DNA from: Thuidium tamariscinum
Lineage: Eukaryota > Streptophyta > Bryopsida > Hypnales > Thuidiaceae
NCBI GenBank assembly: GCA_947034885.2
Contig: OX344753.2
Coordinates: 6,324,001 to 6,388,000 of the forward strand
Direction: 5' to 3'
DNA: 64,000 bases
Below the pieces are notes generated by a model. It worked only from the letters and a program-made list of their open reading frames with translations. It did not search any database and was not told the DNA's origin. Shown in pieces: positions 35,963-45,560 of the stretch (the stretch's first letter is position 1; each line of letters begins with the position of its first letter). Made by a program: the position numbers and the translations under genes.

Positions 35963-37160
35963 AACCCTTTAACTCTCAAATACGTTAAAACTTGCAACCC
36001 AAGTTGAGAACCAAGTCAAAAGTTACACGGGATAGATAGTCAACTATCTTAGTCATTCTATAAGTCCCAAAACATTTGGAGAGTTGAAACCAGGTGGGCT
36101 TTAAAACTCCAAACCAAACACCCTCATTGCCATTTCTTTATTGTCTTTTCCAACCTTTGAATATCCTTACTCTCATTTACTTATGACCATTAGATAGAAG
36201 ATAGTAAATTTGACTACACCCCCTTAAAAACTCCAAAACTTAGAGTGATAGTTCCTTTGATAGAACAGAGTCATCATACCCTTTTAGTTAATTAGATTAG
36301 AAATCCAAAAATTAGAATCACCTGACTTCAAGTTGTTGGACAGACTAGAGCTCGGACAGCCGAAGGCTGCAGTAGTCGGGAAGAGTCCAAGGCGGACGGA
36401 CAAGGCTGTGGTAGTTGGAAAGAGGCCAACGGACAAGAATGAGATGAGCGGGAGAAATTAAGAGAGGAATAAGGTTGTAAAGAAGCAACCCACGTGAAGG
36501 AATTAACAATAAACAACTAAATATTTGAAGGAATATCACTATTGAATTAGGTTCTTTATTCCTTATCTTTGACCTTTGATATTAAAAAACTAATTTTCAA
36601 AGAATCTTACTATAAAATTTGTTCTCGTTCTTTAGGAATGTTCTTTGTTCTTTGGTAGTTAGTTATTAATTAGATTCTTAAGAATTAAAGGGAATTCAAA
36701 ATTGATTAGATTTGAAAAGATTTGATTATAATTTTTGATTCAAACTAATTAATTCCTGTTAATAAGCCAGAATGAAAAGGACAAAATTGACAACCGATTT
36801 CTTTAAGAATTAAAGAAAATTTAAAAATCAATTAGATTCGGAAGGATTTGGTGAGATTTTTAGATTCTTTACTAATTAGTTGCCATTTGAAATTAGAATA
36901 GAAATTCTAAAAGGAAAAAACCATAGCACAAGATTAACAAATTAGCTGAGATTTTCAATTGATTTTCAAATTAGAATAGATTTATTTGGAATTCAGTCGT
37001 TTAAGTGAATTAAATTAATTTGTGATATTTTCTAATTACCAGGAATTAGGAATTGGAAAGAAATATGCAAATAAATTAGATCTACATAACTATTAGTGTT
37101 TACTTTAAATTAGGATAAAATTTAGTTCACCAACAACCGTGAGGAATTATTATGGATTAG
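35963..37160. other. Intergenic DNA with a GGAC/GTCC-rich patch
   Basis: No gene is evident. At about 36340-36450 a G-rich patch repeats words like GGACAGACTAGAGC, GGACAGCCGAAGG and GGACGGACAAGG. Similar GGACG/CGTCC-rich patches occur near 39350-39580, 41400-41620 and 45190-45300. They may be scattered pieces of one repeat family. Confidence 0.4.
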
Positions 37161-37256
37161 ATGGAGAATCACGATGATTTCAATGGCGAGATTGCTGGCG
37201 ATTATATCCACATGATGATGTTCGATGATAGAACGATGGAAATTTACGTCGAGGAG
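37161..37256 (+). CDS. Exon-like segment, unknown product (possible first exon)
   Basis: ATG at 37161 opens 32 codons of balanced composition and plausible acidic protein sequence (MENHDDFNGEIAGDYIHMMM, then MEIYVEE) ending GAGGAG then GTAAAT, a good splice donor at 37257. It stands out from the AT-rich flanks. No further exon was identified downstream and I do not recognise the protein. It may be the 5' end of a gene fragment or a captured exon. The promoter-like block at 35499 is 1.6 kb upstream on the same strand. Confidence 0.28.
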
Positions 37257-37935
37257 GTAAATCACTCTCATTTAATTTTTATTCTTATTATTTTGTTGTT
37301 ATTTTTTTTTACCAAATGCTTGGAGTTAGGGTTAGTTAGAATTTCATACGATAGATTAGGATAGGTAGAATAGAGTAGTGAACATTTAGATTAAAGATAG
37401 ATTAGAAACCCTCAAAAAGAAAGCCTTAACTATTAACTATTGAACCTGGTTAGAGAAAATTAGCAATTAGAAGACGTGATTGAAAGAGTTCATTGCTTGG
37501 TAGGCACTCTTACAAACACCCAATTAGAGATAATACTTGATTAGATATAGAACCCGTGTGATAGATTTTAAGCTCAAGGGTGGAGTTAGAATTGCTCACA
37601 AATTTCCATTTATTTCATTTTATAAAAATCCTAATTTAGAAGTAGGAATATCAAATTTGAAGTTGGAAATTGAAATGAGACTATTAGGAAGGAGTTAAAA
37701 TCAAACTTTGAATTTAGAGTTGATTACTTAATTTTCAAGGCTTTTCAAAAGCATCTTAAACTTCAATAATAAATAAGAACTTAACAAGTTACTAGTGAAT
37801 GAAGATCAGTAGTAAGAAAGGATGAAAAATTAGGAAAAGCATCTAATGGAATTCAAAAACAAATCTTAGATTCAAAAGTCAAAAGTTAAAACCAAAAGTA
37901 AAAGTTGGTTAAGAAGTTTGTGTCAATAGAAACTA

Positions 37936-37980
37936 ATGGATGAAGTTTCAAGCACTTATTAGTAGTTAAACTTCATCCAT
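37936..37980. repeat. Short palindrome, family 1 (ATGGATGAAGTTT...AAACTTCATCCAT)
   Basis: Perfect 13-bp arms ATGGATGAAGTTT (37936-37948) and AAACTTCATCCAT (37968-37980) around a 19-base loop. The same palindrome with different loops occurs at 49571-49611, 50028-50068 and, less well, 53599-53646. Sequence 3' of the palindrome (CTAAGAAAGTTGAAAATTAAAG.GGTATAGTTTT) also resembles that after 50068, so the palindromes sit inside a larger diverged repeat. Confidence 0.78.
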
Positions 37981-38819
37981 CTAGAACTTTGTCTAAGAAA
38001 GTTGAAAATTAAAGTGGTATAGTTTTTAAATTTTAAATTTTAGAATCTAAAAATTAAAAATATTCAAATCTAAAAATTAAAAGTTAGAAACAAAGTTTGA
38101 ACATTGTGAGTAACAAGCACAAATTTAAATTGAGTCTTTTAAAGACAACTAAAGTACAAGTTATAAGGAGTCTAATTTAAATAAAATTATCATCTTGAAC
38201 ATGATATTAAAGCCATGAGATTTAGGGAAGTTGAAATTTAGAGTAATCTAACCTTTATTGGACCTTAGTTTTAATTTAACTAAGTTCAAACTAGTCAATA
38301 TTACTAACTTTCCATTTACTTGCTTTAGGAATTAGTCTTAGGTCATTTAAGAAGTAGCAAAAACAACATCTATCCATTTCTTTGAAGATCCGATTTGATG
38401 TTGCATTAGACACCCATTTATTAATTCAACAATATTAATAACAAAAGCATAGTTGACAGCACTTTATCCCAAAGGTGAAAATAAACTATGTACAAACTCT
38501 AAAGTTTTAAGTCTTATGGCACATCTTTAAAAACATTTATGGATGACTTTGAGTTTGGTCTTACATAAAGAAAACCATTGGCACCACTTTCAAAAGTTGA
38601 GGAATTTTTTATATTTGATTGATAAAAAGTAATGGTTACTTCTTGCCTCTATTGATTAAGTGAAAATTTTGTAATTATAATGTCTTAAGTATTGAAATTC
38701 TTTAACTTTGAGCTCAAAAATTATAAATCAATAGGATTTAAACTTTGACCATTGACAAGTTATATTTACACATTAATGGATATTTGAAGGCAAGGAAAGG
38801 TCATTTTAAGGCAATGCCT

Positions 38820-39291
38820 CTTTCAAATTTGTTCATAACTTTTGATTGGAGGCTCAAAATCACAAACAAGTTCATGAACGCAAAACTTAATTTGATTTCC
38901 CAACTTATCTAGGTCCAAATTTTTTTACAAAAAGATATTTTTCTATGCCTAAATGAGGTCTTAAATTCTAATTTGAACGCAAGTCCAATTCCAAACTTCA
39001 CAGTGAAACACTGTTGTGGACTACGTTGTGAACACTAAGTGTCTGATAGATGACAGAGAATTTTTGCATGTTAGACAGAAGTGCAATTGTTTATTTTTGA
39101 AGTTTTGTGCAAAAAGGCAAGGTCATAAATAATAATTTGACCTCCAAACAATACTTTTGATTTTTTTAAAGTAGATGATTTGCATAATCTGAAAAAACTA
39201 TGATTTCTTTTGAGACTAGTTCATCCTTACATGGTTAACTATGACTAGTTGAGCGCCTACAACTTCTAAATTATATATCCCACATGCATTG
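38820..39291 (+). repeat. Fragments of the large foldback family found at 56859
   Basis: 38827-38985 matches the inner part of the left arm at about 57150-57290: CATAACTTTTGATTGGAGGCTCAAAAT, a GCAAAACTTAATTTGATTTCCCAACT segment and CTAAATGAGGTCTTAAATTCTA. 39254-39291 (CTACAACTTCTAAATTATATATCCCACATG) matches the outer end of the right arm at about 57735-57766. The DNA between is unrelated or too diverged to recognise. It is an old copy broken by deletion or insertion. Between 37257 and 38819 I see no other feature except the palindrome at 37936. Confidence 0.55.
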
Positions 39292-40375
39292 TTCTATCTC
39301 TTACCAAGGTTGATGAATTCACACACCTCAAGCGAAATCACATCCAAAATCTAGTTGTTTGGACGTCCAGATGCAGTGGATGCTATACAACACATGTCAT
39401 GTAGAGGATGGTGAATGGAGGGATGGGCAACTAGACAAATAAGCAAACACTCTAGACAGGCAGACGGTGATCGAACAAGTAGGCCAACAAGTGGATGGAT
39501 GGTCAGACGAGCAGAAAATAGGGAATATAAGAGTTGAAGGCAGAAGCTAGAGGGTTTGGTGGACAAATAGACAAATGGGGTGCTCTAAAGTATAGAGTAG
39601 ACAGAATAAAAACTTTAAGAAATCAATTCAAAACAAAAAATAATTGAACTTCAATAAGAAATATTTTCAACATCCATAAATAAACTTCTATTATGTCAAT
39701 AGAAATCCCTTGACTAAAAAATTGTCATAGATTTTGTACATTGTAACTAATGTGATCAATGTCCCTTTTAGGCATTAGTCACATTAGTCACAATCAAGCA
39801 AATCTCCTACAATTCTACCTCTTGGTTTTAAAAAATGCAAAAGAAATTTATAAAAGTTGCAATAAATCCTAATAAGAAGATTAACAAATGAAATTAGACA
39901 AATCAACTCCAATTTTTTTTAATTTATTAATAAGATGTTAAAATAATCAAAACATTGCAAAAAATTCTAAAAGTTTTCAATACTCTCAAAAAGTTGTCAA
40001 TAGGTGTTTTATATAGAACATATATAAAAATGTTTAGGAGATTTCACTTGCCCATGTATAGGTGCTTTATTCCCACCCTTGGAATCAAGTGATCACAACC
40101 AAGTTCTATAAAATTCTAACTCCTTTAGATATCTAAGCATCAAATCCCTGTGCCTTCCAAGCAATGGATCTTTTGCTATCCTACCTATTCTAATGCATAA
40201 GTTGCTCTTACTTAGAACATTCTTCCTATTTTTCTTTAGGTGTTTCATTCATTCTACTTCCTTTTTAGTGATTGTTCCTTTCTATTCTACCATATATGTT
40301 TGTTCCTTGACTTTATCTCTATGTAATTGCTTCTCTATTCTAATTCTAGGAACTTCTTCCTACTTATTTGTGCGT
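39292..40375. other. Intergenic DNA
   Basis: No gene. A GGAC/ATGG-rich patch at about 39350-39580 is responsible for the 71-codon minus-strand frame there. The remainder is AT-rich, turning pyrimidine-rich towards the tandem repeat at 40376. Confidence 0.42.
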
Positions 40376-40672
40376 ATTTCTCCCTCTATTCTATATATTT
40401 TATCCCTCTACTCTAGGTCTAGATATTTCTCCCTCTACACTATGTGTAGGTATTTCATCCCTCTACTCTAGGTCTAGATATTTCTCCCTCTGCACTATGT
40501 GTAGGTATTTTATCCCTCTACTCTACTTCTACATATGGATTTCGCTACTCTACATGTAGGTATTTCCTCCCTCTACTCTACTTGTATATATTTCATCATT
40601 CTACTCTACTTCTACGTATTGTATCCCGCTACTCTACATGTAGGTATTTTCTCCCTCTAACCTTTTTTATGT
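40376..40672. repeat. Tandem array, TCCCTCTACTCTAGGTCTAGATATTTC-type, about 30/60-bp period
   Basis: About ten diverged units of the form TCCCTCTACTCTACnTnTAnnTATTT follow one another. Two subtypes (…AGGTCTAGATATTTC and …ATGTGTAGGTATTT) alternate, giving a 60-bp higher-order period in the first half. Each unit carries a small palindrome such as CTACATGTAG. The overlapping plus-strand frames (40193-40806) are translations of this array, not genes. Confidence 0.88.
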
Positions 40673-40959
40673 ATTTGTTTCTCCAATTTATTTTATGTAT
40701 TTGTTCCTCTAATCTATTTGGCTACGTGTCTATTCTTCTAGCTGATTCTATGTTTGCTAATTGTCGGCTCCTGATTGTAATTAGGCCACTAGTCCCTTCC
40801 TCCTAATTAGCTCCTAATTGCATAAACCACTTAAATCAAAAGAACAAAGTTAGAGTTAAGAGCCTACCTCCAATACGTATGTGGCGGCGCCCTCCGGGTC
40901 CCCTTCGTTCCACGCCATGTCCATGCTCCTCCTTTGTTGAATTAGTTGGTTTCTAATCC

Positions 40960-41150
40960 CTACACTACTACCTAACTATTCCCTCTAATTGTTTGGCTTT
41001 TGTCTTAATTCCTAAACTACCCCTAAACTATTCCCTCTAATTGTTTGGCTTTTTGTCCTAACTTCTAAACTACCTCTAAACTATTCTCTCTAATTGTTGG
41101 CTTTTGTCCTAATTCCCAAATTACCCCTAAACTAATACTTGGTTTTAATT
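40960..41150. repeat. Tandem array, about 60-bp period, three to four units
   Basis: CTATTCCCTCTAATTGTTTGGCTTTTGTCTTAATTCCTAAACTACCCCTAAA repeats from about 40976 through 41140 with small changes; CTCTAATTG..GGCTTTTGTCCTAA occurs three times. The intervening segment 40673-40959 contains a short GC-rich word (GTGGCGGCGCCCTCCGGG, about 40881) with no recognised function. Confidence 0.85.
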
Positions 41151-41253
41151 CCCTTTTTTCTAGACCTCCAAAGCCCAAAATGAATCAACCCCTAGATCCC
41201 AATTAGCCAACCACTGCTAAGTCAGTACCCAGCCCCTCACTACCTGGCTCCTG

Positions 41254-41480
41254 ATGTTCACTAGGGGGTCCTCAGCCCTCTGGAAGTCTGGGGGGTCCGA
41301 TTGTTGGGGGGTTTTGACCGCTGGGGGGTTCCGACCCTGGACTAGGGGGTTCCACCCAACTAGACTGGGGGCTTTTCTTCAAACACTACACTCGTTTGCA
41401 AGGTTGACAAGACGTCTAGCATCACGTCCGAACGTCCTAATGCAGCGTCCGGGGCCCTCCGGATGTCATTTGACATTTGC
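41254..41480 (+). other. G-run cluster, potential G-quadruplex DNA
   Basis: Six runs of five or six G occur at about 41264, 41290, 41306, 41323, 41345 and 41367, separated by 10-21 bases within 110 bp of GC-rich sequence. The last part (about 41420-41465) contains GTCCGGGGCCCTCCGGA. The spacing permits quadruplex formation with long loops. The 80-codon frame across it is compositional. The patch may belong to the GGACG/CGTCC-rich repeat family mentioned at 36340. Confidence 0.6.
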
Positions 41481-42120
41481 AAAATTGTATGTCTAGTGGT
41501 CGGTTAGATGGATGGTCAAATGGGCGGACAATGTGCTGTTTGAGTGTTCGGTGGATCTTCAGATTATATTACAAGTCTTTTTTATTTGGTTGAGATGAAC
41601 TGACTTTTTGCTCGGCCATTCGGAAAAACGTCGAAATTTTTTATTATTGGAAATAATTTAGATTAAAAATTCTCAATTCAGATTCGCAATGAAAGGTTCC
41701 AAATTAGGTAGGTAATGTAGTAGAGTAAATTTGATAACCACGAAATAGGGGGCTTTTTGTTTTACTTACACCCCTAGAATTATTTGGAGAGTTGGAGGCT
41801 TCAAGTAGTGTAGTGAAGGGCCTAGTTGACCCAACCTTTTTTTGGAGAATGATGGTGCCAGAGTTTACAATTTCTAAAAAATAGGCTACTACTTGCCATA
41901 TCAAAGGAACCTTCTTATGCGATATATTTTTCATTTTCCTTCCAAATATAGATGAATGCACCAGATTTAGATGAAAAGTTGTGTGTAAATGATTGAAACA
42001 TGTTTTTAGTTCAAAAGATAGATAGATGTACAAATAAAGAAGGATGTCATCAAGTATACCACAAGAGAAATTGGTATAATGATTGAATTTATTAATCTTG
42101 AAGTGAATTCATAGAAAACT
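41481..42120. other. Intergenic DNA with an unrecognised minus-strand frame
   Basis: A 109-codon minus-strand frame at 42033-41704 has protein-like composition (for example FGRKMKNISHKKVPLIWQ) but no motif I recognise. It could be a chance frame or a gene fragment. It lies 1.4 kb downstream of the kinase pseudogene on the same strand, across a transposon, so no link can be claimed. Confidence 0.3.
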
Positions 42121-43090
42121 TTAACTCCTACAAGTTTAGGACTATGCTTTCACCAAAAACGCTCTTGAATTGTAATTTCCAACACAAGTGCAATTTTTAG
42201 GAAAAAAAGATAAATTTTGACACATGCAACTGTAGGATCTTGTAGTAAGGTGTTTTAAAAAGAAGCCAAAAAAATTTCAGACATTTCCACCATGTAGGCA
42301 GTAAGAAATGAACATTTGATTTAGCAAAAATCCTTTTTTAATCCTAGCAAATCCCAGGCAGCTCCACTTCGCGAGGTCACATTTGTATTAAAGAAATTTC
42401 AAAATGGTGGTACTCTTTGAATTCATTCTTCAATGCAAATTGGCTACATGCTCAAAAAATTTCAAATCATTTGGAATTGTACAAACATATAGGAAAAAAA
42501 TAGTATGCAAAAAGAAGTAAAAACAAAAACTACTTGAAAAGAATGAATTGTGAAGAATTTTTTTATGGAAATGAAAAAAGGCAATTCCAATGGTTCAATT
42601 ATTGTATTAAAGTATTAAACTATCTTCAACTGAAATTTTAATTTTAGTTTCAAAAATATTAAAAACCAAATAACGAGAAAAATTTCAAACATTTCACTAT
42701 AATAAAGATTGTATGACTACCCACAAACAACCCCAAATTAAATTCTTCATAACTTTATTCTCATTCATAAAAATAGATTGATTCAAAGCCTGACACATAG
42801 ATATAAATTTAATAAACCAATTTCATATTTTCTTACAAATAATAAAATATTTTAAAAAAAAATTAGTTTCTTGGGTTGCCTGAATGCCTACCGAGTAAAG
42901 AAAACAACATACCATGTCATAAATTCTTCATTATGAAATCAAATGTAATGAAAATTGCTAGACCTTAGATTTACTTCTTAGGAAAATGTTTTATGAAAAT
43001 CTTAAAAGAAAAAAAAACCAAACATTTGTCATGAACTTGCTTGAACTTGCTCTATTGCCAAAAATGTAATTAAAGGCTTTATGGATTTAA
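42121..43090 (-). mobile_element. TTAA-family element, diverged copy in inverse orientation
   Basis: It begins TTAACTCCTACAAG at 42121 and ends GGCTTTATGGATTTAA at 43090, so TTAA is at both ends with degenerate TIRs. Its whole length matches the reverse complement of 13340-14265: TTTCACCAAAAACGCTC, GACACATG.AA, AGGATCTTGTAGTAAG, TCATTTGGAATTGTACAA, and then a CATAACTTT..TTCA.AAAATAGA.TGATTCAAAGC block. No coding capacity. The pair shows that the family includes a second, full-length subtype. Confidence 0.72.
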
Positions 43091-43443
43091 ACAAATCATT
43101 TGCTAATGGAACCATATTTGTTACTATTTACAACAAAATTTGAACATCTTTCTTAATTCAATTTCAATGAGAAGCTTCATAAAATGTAGTCAATTTACGA
43201 TGTTCTATTACATTCATACATGATAGAGCATACAATTTGTGAGACAATTTTGCCAATCCAACATCCATTCACAAGTTACAACATCTTGCTCTTTTCATCC
43301 AAATAAAATATATTAGGAGCATGACCAAGACTTGTAATTTGTAGCAATTAAAATACATCCAACAATTCAAAACATGTATTCAATTTCACATATATTGTGA
43401 TACATTGTAGATATTTATCTATATTCTATAATATTATACTAAG

Positions 43444-44922
43444 CTAGTTATAGGAATGTCGGAAGTGTTCATCTAGTATAGGCCAATTGTGGACACTGCA
43501 AAATTGATTGATCACATGAAGCAACCCACTAGGCTCCTTTTTCACAGGCCGCTTACAATACACATGAAACACCCATATAAGGTCTTCATGACTAAATATG
43601 GTCGATTCTGCATTTTTCCGTTGCATCTTGTGGTACTCCATTGACATGCATCTCTTATTGATCTTTTGAGCAATTTTGCCAATCGCATATTCTTCTAACA
43701 CACGTGATAAATTCAGAATGATTTCTACATCCGTGTTTTTTTTTAACACATATATAATGCTTGGATCCACCCACCACCTTTTTGTCAAGGCCTTGTTCTT
43801 CTCTTTTTCAAATGTAAATGTGTACAAAGATTGCATTGGTTCAGTAGCTACAGTAGTCATGTTCCAATTGCAAACTCCAATATAAACGCATGACTTGTCC
43901 TGGGGAAAATGAAACATGATGCTGTTTGGAGAAATATCACTGTGTAGATGTTCAGTAAGATGCACCGCATTCATGATGTGTAGCAATGCCCATGCAAACT
44001 CAGTGTTTTTTTTTCTCCATTGATTGAGCCGGTACGCCTGAATCTGCTCCTCTTCTAATACATGATCCTACATCAATCGAACTTCAATGTTGTTTGGATA
44101 ATCATCATCCATAACCAACATTTGCCAAAGTGTTTTGCCATTCTATTAGTACAAATATCCTTCATTCACCTTTGCATGGAATGCAATGAATTGTATCACT
44201 CTAGGATGTTCAATCCTTACAGCCATTGACTCATTCTGGTGTTCCATCTGTGCGAGTTTAGGTCGTATGCCTTGTTGGAGGGATTTTTTGGTTGCAAACT
44301 CCTATGATTCCGATATCTCCAAACAACCTTGAATTCAAACTTTCTGAATTGTTGCATACCCTTCCCTCATAATTTTGTCATCAAGGGGAATGACGGATGC
44401 CGTCTCAAGAAGCGCTATGAGATGTCGCCTGTTTTGAGTTATTTGAATATGTCCTTCTTTACTATTCTACCAACCCATTGATCCTTGCCTATTTTGCTTT
44501 TTGGCAAATGGAGAGCATCGACAATTAAATAAATTGCTTTTCATGATGACTTCCTCAAAGTCTTCGTTCATTACACGATGGTTCTTGCCATATTTTTGTA
44601 GAAGTGATTTTACATTCCAGAAGGCATCGTGCACCTTACTCTCTAAGAAACAAGAGAAGCCATTTTTCTCTGTTTCATGAAACCACTGTGGAACATGCAG
44701 GGCATCCAACAATCTTTGCCTCATGTCCATTTGAAATTTTTTTGTGCACTCCTCTTGATATCTGATGTATTTGCTTTCCAAGGATGTAGTGGTTTCAGAC
44801 TCATAAAACATGACAATACATTCAATCACGAAATTCTTACAATCCTTCGAAGGCATTTTTTATGGTGACGGAGTGTTTTGCACCACTTGTTTTCCCTTTC
44901 CACCTTTCTTCAATTTTGGCAT
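43444..44922 (-). pseudogene. Protein-kinase-like pseudogene, one continuous frame with seven premature stops
   Basis: A single minus-strand frame of 493 codons runs from ATG (44922-44920) to TAG (43446-43444) with no frameshift. It is broken by stops at codons 21 (TAA), 152 (TAG), 196 (TGA), 207 (TAG), 259 (TAA), 260 (TAG) and 285 (TAG). The basic N-terminus reads MPKLKKGGKGK. Kinase-like landmarks come in order: FATKKSL (codons 209-215, candidate ATP-binding lysine), RIEHPRVIQFIAF, a catalytic-loop relative HSDISPNSIM (327-336, for HRDxxPxN), GVCNWNMT (349-356, at the DFG position) and RWWVDPS at the activation-loop end. Aspartate 329 is kept, but the metal-binding asparagine and the DFG aspartate are replaced. 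The frame is intronless in this span. Each stop is one C-to-T change from CAA/CAG/CGA or one G-to-A from TGG, suggesting methylation-linked decay. The kinase subfamily is not identified. Confidence 0.8.
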
Positions 44923-45159
44923 CTTGAATAATTTGAAGTATTTACAAATACTTCAATTCTTTTATGATAAGGTGTGGTACAATCCAGTTTTGAATAAAGT
45001 TTACCACTGCCAAAAAAATTGGCAATTAAGGGGCCCCAATAATTTGACTTTTGCCTTCCAAAGAAAGGAGCCAATTGAAGGTAAACCACCAAGCTCTCCA
45101 CTCTACTCGCGCAAGGCAAGGGGAAGGCAAAAGTGGAAGTAGACGGCCCCGGCATCCCC

Positions 45160-45560
45160 TTTTATGCATGGTGGATGCCTGTACCACATCCACACGGGCG
45201 AACAGGTAGACAAGCGATAGTCCGCCTAGTGCTGACCGTTTGATCGAACAAACGCGAGATTGTTTGCCCGATCTAGACCGTTTGACTAGGTGGACGCAAG
45301 CCCGAGAAAACACTTCGGTAGGTGGGTGGTGGTGGAAGGCGGTTGACCAGTTGTATAAAGAAGGCAATAAACTAATCCTCAATCACTGAAGTTGGGGTTC
45401 CGTGAATGGGAAGGGAAAGTTGTCAATCCCTCTAGAGACAATCTACCTCCTTTAGAAACTAGAAGGTCCACAGTTCAATCCCCCATAGCATGATGTAGGT
45501 TGGTTGTGATAGCCAACCTTTCCCCCACCCCCACCCCCACCCCCACCCCTAAGAGAAAGC
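45160..45560. repeat. GC-richer patch and C-rich microsatellite, possible SINE remnant
   Basis: 45190-45300 is a CGTTTGA/CCGTTT-rich patch with repeated GACCGTTTGA words. 45460-45490 holds GGTCCACAGTTCAATCCCCC, which resembles a tRNA-type B box. A (CCCCCA)n tract at 45522-45549 follows. A B-box-like word upstream of a simple tail would suit a SINE, but no clear A box or target duplication was found. The flanking frames at 44810-45382 are compositional. Confidence 0.35.

Noticed and set aside
35499..37160. LTR retrotransposon
   Set aside because: A TATA box and GC-rich block are present, but no LTR pair, primer-binding site, polypurine tract or gag-pol frame was seen.
40193..40806. Overlapping plus-strand frames that look membrane-like
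   Set aside because: Products of the TCCCTCTACTCTA tandem array, in several frames at once.
43444..44922. Functional kinase rescued by stop-codon recoding or U-to-C RNA editing
   Set aside because: Such editing is organellar, seven stops are too many, and catalytic residues are also changed.
45460..45490. tRNA gene from the B-box-like word
   Set aside because: No cloverleaf, A box or acceptor stem could be formed around it.
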